Below, piece after piece: positions 1 through 5,587 of a DNA stretch of 11,891 nt (position 1 is its first letter; each line of letters starts with the position of its first letter). The stretch is from positions 12,740 to 24,630 of the forward strand of contig MU647212.1 in NCBI GenBank assembly GCA_026770585.1. The letters run 5' to 3'. This DNA comes from Baffinella frigidus. Lineage: Eukaryota; Cryptophyceae; Cryptomonadales; Baffinellaceae. The translations under genes and the position numbers were made by a program. The notes under the pieces were generated by a model. That model saw only the letters and a program-made list of their open reading frames with translations, was not told where the DNA came from and did no database searches.

Positions 1-1240
1 TTTGGGGTTTGGGGTTTGGGGTTTGGGGTTTGGGGTTTGGGGTTTGGTGTTTGGGGTTTGTTGTTTGGGGTTTGGGGTTTGGGGTTTATGTTCTAGGGTT
101 TAGGTTTTAGGCTTCAGGGTGCACGGTGTAGGTTGTCTGATGTGGGGTTTAGGGATTGGGGTTTGGGGATTTGGGTTTGGGTTTTTGGGTTTGGGTTTTT
201 GGGTTTTTGGGTTTGGGGTTTGGGGTTTGGGTTTTGGGGTTTGGGGTTTGGCTTTTGGGGTTTGGGGGTTGGGGTTTGGAGTCCTGGTTTTGAGGTTTGG
301 GGTTTAGGGTTTAGGGTTCAGAGTTCGGAGTTTAGGTTCCAGGGTTTGGGGTTTTAGGTTTGGGGTTTGGGGTTTAGGGTTTAGGCTTCAGGTTTCAGGG
401 TTTTGGGTTTAGGATTTAGGGTTCAGGGTTCAGGGTGCAGGGTTTTGGTTTTGGGGTTTTGGGTTCAGGGTTCTGAGTTTAGGTTTGATTCTTTGGGCGA
501 TGGTTTCAAGTTAAGGGTTTGGGGTTTGGGGTTTAGGGTTTAGGATTTAGGGTTTAGGGTTTAGGGTTTAGGGTTTTGGGTTCAGGGTTTTGGGTTTGGG
601 GTTGAGCGTTGAGGGCTTTCGGTGTAGATTTGATGTTGCAGTGTTGAGGGTTTAGGGTTTATGGTTGAGGGTTGAGAGTTGAGGGTTTGGGGTTCAAATT
701 TTAGGGTTTAGGGTGTAGGGCGAAGGGTTTCTGGTGTGGGGTTTAGGGTTTAAGGTTTGGGGGTTGTCGTTTGGGGGTTGGTGTTTGGGGTTTGGGATTC
801 AGTGTTTGGGATTTGAGGTTCAGGGTTTAGGATTTGGGTTTTATGGTTGAGAGTTTAGGGTTTAGGTTTCATGGCTTAGGGCTTGGGGTTGAGGGTTTAG
901 GGTTGAGGGTTGAGGGTTTGGGGTTTAGGGTTTACGGTTTACGGTTTAGGGTTCAGGTTTTGAGGTGCAGGCTTTAGGGTTTCGGGTTAAGGGTATAGGG
1001 TCAGATTTTAGGGGTTAGGGGTTAGGGCTTGGGGTTTAGGGTTGAGGGTTGAGGTTTGAGGGTTTGGGGTTGAGGGTTTAGGGTTTAGGGTCAAGGGTTT
1101 AGGGTTGAGGGTTGAGGGTTGACGGAGGGTTGACGGTTGAGGGTTTAGAGTTTAGGGTTTAGAGTTAAGGGTTTAGGTTTTAGGTTGTAGGGTTTAGGGT
1201 TTAGAGTTCAGGGTTTAGGGTTGAGGGTTTAAGGTTGATG
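1..1240 (+). repeat. Degenerate telomere-like heptamer array, G-rich on plus strand
   Basis: The stretch is almost entirely G/T-rich heptamers related to TTTAGGG. Variants are grouped: TTTGGGG dominates about 1-380, TTTAGGG is commonest about 500-760, and TTGAGGG and related forms dominate about 880-1240. There are many point variants and few long perfect runs. TTTAGGG is the plant and algal type telomere repeat. The degeneration and the G-rich strand pointing into the window argue for an interstitial or inverted block rather than a functional left chromosome end. Translated frames here give only Gly/Leu/Phe/Trp/Val low-complexity peptides, so I call no gene. Confidence 0.9.
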
Positions 1241-1281
1241 GATTTTCCTACATGTGCATCACTCATTATTCGGCGGAGAGT

Positions 1282-1490
1282 AGTTAGAGTCGTGATGTGA
1301 TTTGAAAGGACTCATTGCCTTTCTGCAGAACCAGTTCGAGTGCCCGCCTATGTTGGGAGCTCGAAGAACCTAGAGCACCTCACGGCGGGGAGCAGAGGCG
1401 TGAGAAAGGAAGCATGTCCTTTCTACAGAACAAGTTCCGGTGTCTGCCTATGGTGGGAGAAGAAAGAACCTAAAGGACCTAAAAGACCCA
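1282..1490 (+). repeat. Dispersed repeat, two tandem units next to the telomere-like array
   Basis: Two successive units share the order: CTTTCTRCAGAAC, then a GTTCSRGTG block, then GCCTATGKTGGGAG, then GAACCTARAG. The first begins near 1282 with a GTGATKTGAAAGGA leader and the second near 1403. The same sequence occurs reverse-complemented in 4936-5460, closest at 5018-5110. It sits just inside the telomere-like array, so it is a candidate subtelomeric repeat. The reading frame running through it (1340-1879) also crosses the hairpin at 1571-1679 and is not treated as a gene. Confidence 0.75.
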
Positions 1491-1570
1491 CTCCGAGAGC
1501 GAGAGCTCCCCTCCTCGTCTGGGGAGGGATCGAGCACTGCGATCGCCTGCTCCACAACCAGCCATCCCAA

Positions 1571-1679
1571 GTGGCTCAAATAGTGCCCTGGAAGGTCTTT
1601 GATTTTACCTGGGATCGGGGCCGGATCCGACCCCGATCCCAGGCAAATCGAAAATGCCCCAGAGCACTATTTGAGCCAC
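1571..1679. mobile_element. 109-bp fold-back (inverted-repeat) element, MITE-like
   Basis: A perfect 16-bp inverted repeat, GTGGCTCAAATAGTGC, occupies 1571-1586 and 1664-1679. An inner perfect 13-bp pair, CCTGGGATCGGGG, lies at 1608-1620 and 1631-1643, and the 10-base loop contains CGGATCCG. The whole segment can therefore fold into one long hairpin. No clear target-site duplication is visible, and there is no protein, so it is a non-autonomous element or a structural palindrome. Confidence 0.6.
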
Positions 1680-2025
1680 CTGCAAGGGCTCGTGGCAAAG
1701 CTCCTTTCGTGGCCAGGGTGCCCAGCCACCCACCAGCAATCCGTAGCAGCTTTTACCGGATCCTCACAAGGATTCGGGTATTTGATTTACAAATAAATCT
1801 TTCCTATGACCCTACGGTAGAAAACCCTAGGGCCCTCAAATTGCTGACGGGAGATACCGAAAAGATTTCCTCGGATTAGCTGAAATTTACTGCGGTACCC
1901 GATCCGGTTATAAGCTGCAACGGGTTGCTGGGCAGCGAGGAGCGCGAGAGATCCGGTTCAGGATTTGAGCTCAATGCGATCCGAAAGTAAAACATCTGAC
2001 CCGTTCCTACAATCGGAGCCTGTTC
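1680..2025. other. Unassigned stretch without a supported gene
   Basis: No recognisable coding sequence or RNA gene. The hexamer GATCCG recurs at about 1624, 1907 and 1950, and a related CGGATCC at about 1758. An imperfect hairpin, ACCGGATCCT against AAGGATTCGGGT, lies at 1756-1780. This looks like decayed repeat sequence. Confidence 0.4.
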
Positions 2026-2150
2026 ACCCTGGAGGCAACTTATGGGCAAATCAATGGTTTCTTACGTCAACTCCCATACAAATGCGCCCGGAATCCGGGC
2101 GCATCTGTGGCAGGTCGACTTGATATTTGACCCTGGGTTGCCTCCAGGGT
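2026..2150. mobile_element. 125-bp fold-back element with nested hairpin, MITE-like
   Basis: The outer 13-bp inverted repeat is ACCCTGGAGGCAA at 2026-2038, with its complement TTGCCTCCAGGGT at 2138-2150. The interior pairs imperfectly and contains a perfect inner stem, TGCGCCCGG at 2083-2091 with CCGGGCGCA at 2095-2103, around a three-base loop. It has no coding capacity and no obvious target duplication. Its arms do not resemble those of the element at 1571-1679. Confidence 0.55.
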
Positions 2151-2790
2151 GGGGGGGCGGGGTTTGGAAGTTCTGGGGTTCAGAATTCCGCGGCGCAACC
2201 CCGCGGAGTGGGAGAATGCCCCCTTTCAGCGGGTTCTTTGTCGCTGGGGCTGGGGAGATTTAGCCTGGGGTCAGGGTTCCACGGATGTCGGCAGGGTCTC
2301 TGTTCCAGCGATTCCGGCAGCAGTGCGGCGCTTGATGAGATGCAATACTTCGGGGCTAGCCAGCAGGCGCGGCAGAGCGCGTCCGGGCCCTCCTCCATGC
2401 CTTCGGTGGGAGGAGCGACTTCGGAGCCGGAACTCCGGGGAAAAGAAGTGGGCAGTTCAGGTGAGCCGAAGCTGTTGATGCACCGCCATCGCCAGCTTGC
2501 ACGTTTCGCTTTCCCCTGGCAGTGTGTCAAATATCAAGAGCGTGACTAGCGCGCTCAAGGGCGTGACTAGCGCGCTCAATTTCAAACTATCCCCTCGCCG
2601 CACTTGCCACTGAGGCGTGAGGATGTGCGCGGCCGTGATGCCTAACATTCAGGGGAGATGGTGAAGGTGTGATTTGTAAAACAGGACTGGGCCCAGAAGG
2701 TAGGAGAGGTGGGGAGGTGAGGTTTCGCACCCACGGGGGAGGTGGGGACAACTTTTGAACAGAAAGAGAGACCGTCGACTTATGTAAATT
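2151..2790. other. Unassigned stretch; weak plus-strand coding signal only
   Basis: Open frames overlap on both strands (plus 2127-2549, minus 2180-2530) and none is recognisable. One plus-strand hint is a strong donor-like AG/GTGAGC at 2461, with a CTAAC branch-like box and CAG acceptor ending at 2651. Joining them gives only six more codons before a stop, so support is poor. A 19-bp direct repeat, GCGTGACTAGCGCGCTCAA, occurs twice at 2540-2558 and 2561-2579. The rest is G-rich and featureless. Confidence 0.3.
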
Positions 2791-2793
2791 TAT

Positions 2794-3778
2794 TTACACC
2801 CACTCGCGGAGTTCGATCCCGTTTGCAACGATAATGACACGCGAGGTGCAATCAGTGTATTCCCCGAATACAGGCAACGTATTAATGTATGTTGCGTAGG
2901 AATAATCTAGCCCTGGTTTCATCCCCCAAGCTTCCCTGTCCAGGTCAACCTTCCATGGTGTGTCGTACTTGCCAAGCTCCTCTACCTTTTTGTTCAATCG
3001 AAACCAGTTATCCCACCCTTGCAGGTGAAACTCTCTCTCGACTAGGCGCGCTTCTCTGCGTGTAGGGTACATTCCAAGGATTTGGGGTTTCCAGCCCATA
3101 GCCCCCAACTCGCTTTCGGACAGGTAGCTCTTATCCATGTGTGTCAGGCGCCCCCCTACCAGACAAATATTAAATGGCTCAGCCCACATCGTGAATTGAT
3201 TGGGCCGCCCCCGGGGTGGTGTATCCACCCGGTGCCAGGATACTCCGCGAGTCCTATCTGCCCGTCTTTATCTCAGAAAACGAGTTCTAAAACTCGTTTT
3301 CTGAAGTCAATTCCCCTACAAATTTGTCAACTTATGCGGAGAGTAAAGAATAAGTTGACGAATTTGTAGGGGGATTGACTTAAGAAAATGTGTTTTTAGA
3401 ACTCGTTTTCTGAGATAAGTCTGCCCACGGGGTGGGGTCGTCTAGTCCAGCCAGCATACCCGCCAGCAGCCTATGCTCGCGCTCTGCCCACTCGCGTTGC
3501 CCCTCTGGAGGGTCCTTGGGCCCCCAGCTGAGCCCCGCGCCCTCCCACCACGCCTCCCGCGACAGGCCATCAGACCCGAAGCACGTGCGCTTCTTGTCCC
3601 AGTACGCCCCAAAAAGCTGGCGCGTGTCCTTGAGCTTGCACTCTTCAATCGTGTGGGGGATGCTGCCAGCGCACGCTGGCCTCGCGCAGCGGCGTCGCTG
3701 CATGCTCGCAGAGGCATTTGAACATTCGAAATAGCACTTGTACTGCAAGTACTTGCACTGCGCGACCGTGTGGCGCAC
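2794..3778 (-). CDS. Unrecognised Cys/His-rich protein gene, two exons, 5' end missing
   Basis: I do not recognise the family. Exon 1 reads 3778 down to 3429 and exon 2 reads 3265 down to 2794. Removing a 163-bp GT-AG segment (3428-3266) joins them in frame to 273 codons plus stop. The N-terminal part has many cysteines and two related blocks, CKDLTVRHTVAQCK (starting upstream of 3778) and CAGSIPHTIEECK, which suggests a duplicated metal-binding unit. The C-terminal part is rich in Trp and charged residues, ends NGIELREWV, and shows no membrane segment. The first codon given is GTG. The first in-frame ATG is at 3703, after several of the cysteines, and the frame stays open upstream into the CCCTAAA array. 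The true 5' end is therefore probably lost or on another exon. AATAAA at 2794-2789 overlaps the stop and could be a poly(A) signal. It may be a pseudogene. Confidence 0.5.
3264..3418. mobile_element. Introner-like fold-back element inside the minus-strand gene
   Basis: The element is a near-complete hairpin. A perfect 25-bp outer inverted repeat (3268-3292 with 3394-3418) begins TTATCTCAGAAAACGAG. A 32-bp inner repeat (3304-3335 with 3350-3381) has two mismatches, and the loop is 14 bases. The outer left arm also carries its own 13-bp hairpin (3274-3286 with 3291-3303). Immediately flanking are ATCTGCCC (3256-3263) and GTCTGCCC (3419-3426), a 7-of-8 match that reads as an 8-bp target duplication. 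A shorter GTCT duplication (3264-3267 and 3419-3422) is an alternative. On the minus strand a GT donor at 3428-3427 lies in host sequence, and an AG acceptor at 3267-3266 lies at the end of the element. Confidence 0.7.
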
Positions 3779-3812
3779 AGTCAGGTCTTTGCACTTCCCC
3801 TTTGCGCTGCTC

Positions 3813-4903
3813 CAAACCCTAAACCCTAAACCGTGAACCCTAAACCCTAAACCCTAAACCCTAAACCCTAAACCCTAAACCCTAAACACCAAACCCTAAA
3901 CCCTAAACCCTAAACCCCAAACCAGAAACCCCAAACCAGGAACCCTAAACACCAAACCCCAAACCCTAAATCCTAAACCCTGTCGAAACCCCCAAACCCC
4001 AAACCATACACCCTAAACACTTAACCCTGAACCCTGAATCCTAAATCCAAAACCCTAAACTCAAAAACCCGAAACCCGAAACCCGAAACCCCATACCCGA
4101 AATTACAACCAAACCCCAAAACCGAAACCCTGAACCCTAAACCCTAAAACCCAAAACCCAAACCCTGAACCCTAAACACCAAACCCCAAACCCCAAACTT
4201 TGAACCCTAAACCAGAAACCCAAAACCCGAAGCCCGAAACCCGAAACCCGAAACCCGAAACCCTGAACCTGAAACCCTAAACCCTAAAACCCAAACCCTA
4301 AACCCTTAACCGTATCCCTAAACCGTCAACCTTCAACCCTGAACCCTGAAGCCTAAACCCGAATCCCTAATCCCCAAACCCTAAAACCCCAAAACCTCAA
4401 CCCCAAACACCAAACGCCAAACCCTAAATCCTAAACCCTGTCAGCAAACCCTGAACCCTGAACCCTACACCCTCAACACCCTAAACCTCAAATCCTGAAC
4501 CCTAAACCCTAAACCCTAAACCCTAAAACCTAAAAACCCAGACCCTAAACCCTGAACCCTAACCCTAAATCCTGAACCCTCAACCCTAAATCCCAAAAAC
4601 CAAACCCCAAACCCCAAATCCTAAATCCTGTCAGAAAACCCTCAACCCTCAACCAGAAACTAGAAACCCTAAACTCTCAACCCGAAACCCGAAACCCTGA
4701 ACCCCAAACCCTAAACCCTAAACCCCAAACCACACAACCTAAATACTAAACCCTAAACCCTAAACCCTAAATCCCAAACCCTAAACTCAAATCCCAAACC
4801 CTAAACCCAAACCCCAAACCCCAAACCCCATACCCGAAACTAACACCCAAACCCCTAAACCCCAAAACCCGAACCCAGAACCCTACACCCTTAACCCTAA
4901 ACC
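3813..4903 (-). repeat. Degenerate telomere-like array, C-rich on plus strand
   Basis: The array consists of CCCTAAA heptamers and variants. The cleanest run, about seven perfect units, lies near 3838-3887. CCCGAAA forms local blocks near 4069-4092 and 4226-4262, and CCCCAAA and CCCTGAA are frequent. A marker motif, TAAATCCTAAAYCCTGTC, recurs ending near 3984, 4442 and 4632, with similar flanks each time, so parts of the array were duplicated as longer blocks. Orientation is opposite to the arrays at both window ends. Confidence 0.9.
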
Positions 4904-4933
4904 AAAATGCGCTCCGCCAAAATGCGCTCCGCC
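4904..4933 (+). repeat. 15-bp tandem duplication at array edge
   Basis: The sequence AAAATGCGCTCCGCC occurs twice in perfect tandem at 4904-4918 and 4919-4933, exactly where the telomere-like array gives way to the dispersed repeat. Confidence 0.8.
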
Positions 4934-4935
4934 AC

Positions 4936-5460
4936 CGAGAACTTTTAGGTCCTCCGTTAGGTCCTTTCGGTTTTAAATGCTCCCAACATATGCCAACGAC
5001 ACGCCCTTCCACTACACCTTTAGGTCCTTTAGGTTCTTCGAGCTCCCAACATAGGCGGACACCGGAACTGGTTCTGTAGGAAGGCCATGCTTCCTTTCGG
5101 ATCACATCAAGCCACCCTGTACAGAGGATCGCGGCAGAACCGGCTAAAGGGTATCCTCATCCTTTAGGTCCTTTAGGTTTTAATTTCTCCCAACATATGC
5201 CAACGACACGCCCTTCCGTAGAAAGGACTGCAGAGAAGGCATTTTTGCTTTCGGATCGCGTTTCGCTCTCCAGTGCAGAGGCTCGTGAAGAGGGGATAAA
5301 GGTCCTTTAGGTAAGGTTGACTCTGTCCTTTAGGTCCTTTAGGTTTTAAATGCTCCCAACATATGCCAACGACACGTCCTTCCGTAGAAAGGACTGCAGA
5401 GAAAGCATGTTGGGTCCTTTAGGTCCTTTAGGTTTTAAATGCTCCCAACATAAGGGCCTC
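4936..5460 (-). repeat. Tandem units of the dispersed subtelomeric repeat
   Basis: A core reading TTTAGGTCCTTTAGGTTTTA, then ATGCTCCCAACATATGCC, then AACGACACGCCCTTCC recurs with cores near 4957, 5018, 5159, 5324 and 5416. Spacing is about 60 to 165 bp. The copy at 5018-5110 is the reverse complement of the units at 1282-1490, including the CAGAACCAGTTC and GATCACATC segments. The last unit ends about 130 bp before the preferred start of the OPR-RAP gene, so that gene's 5' flank is largely repeat-derived. Confidence 0.75.
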
Positions 5461-5587
5461 CGCCTCCACGCTTTACAAATGGAATCTCGCGAAACAGCGC
5501 TTTACTGTCCTAAAGGAACGACAGACCTAAAGACCAGGACACGTGATCTTGCTCGATCGTGACGGCATGGACCTGCCAACAGTCAAC

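Noticed and set aside
119-357. Open frames encoding Gly/Leu/Phe/Trp/Val repeats
   Set aside because: They are translations of the degenerate telomere-like heptamers; several frames are open at once because stops are rare in the variants.
1340-1879. 179-codon plus-strand frame
   Set aside because: It runs through the dispersed repeat and a perfect hairpin, with no recognisable domain, so it is most likely chance.
1738-1950. Imperfect fold-back around the GATCCG words
   Set aside because: Pairing is too patchy to define arms by eye.
2127-2663. Possible small two-exon plus-strand gene using the donor at 2461 and acceptor at 2651
   Set aside because: Splice signals look good, but the second exon adds only six codons before a stop, and an equally long frame exists on the other strand.
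2811-2819. GTTCGATCC, resembling a tRNA B box
   Set aside because: No A box or cloverleaf can be built around it, and it lies within the minus-strand exon.
3269-3417. Reading the intron element as a TA-duplication insertion like the other families
   Set aside because: TA does flank TCTCAG/CTGAGA, but removing the element plus one TA leaves a stop in frame, whereas the 8-bp duplication model restores the frame.
3432-3734. Plus-strand frames opposite the Cys/His gene
   Set aside because: Low-complexity Ser/Pro/Ala/Arg composition; the minus strand has the protein-like composition and spaced cysteines.
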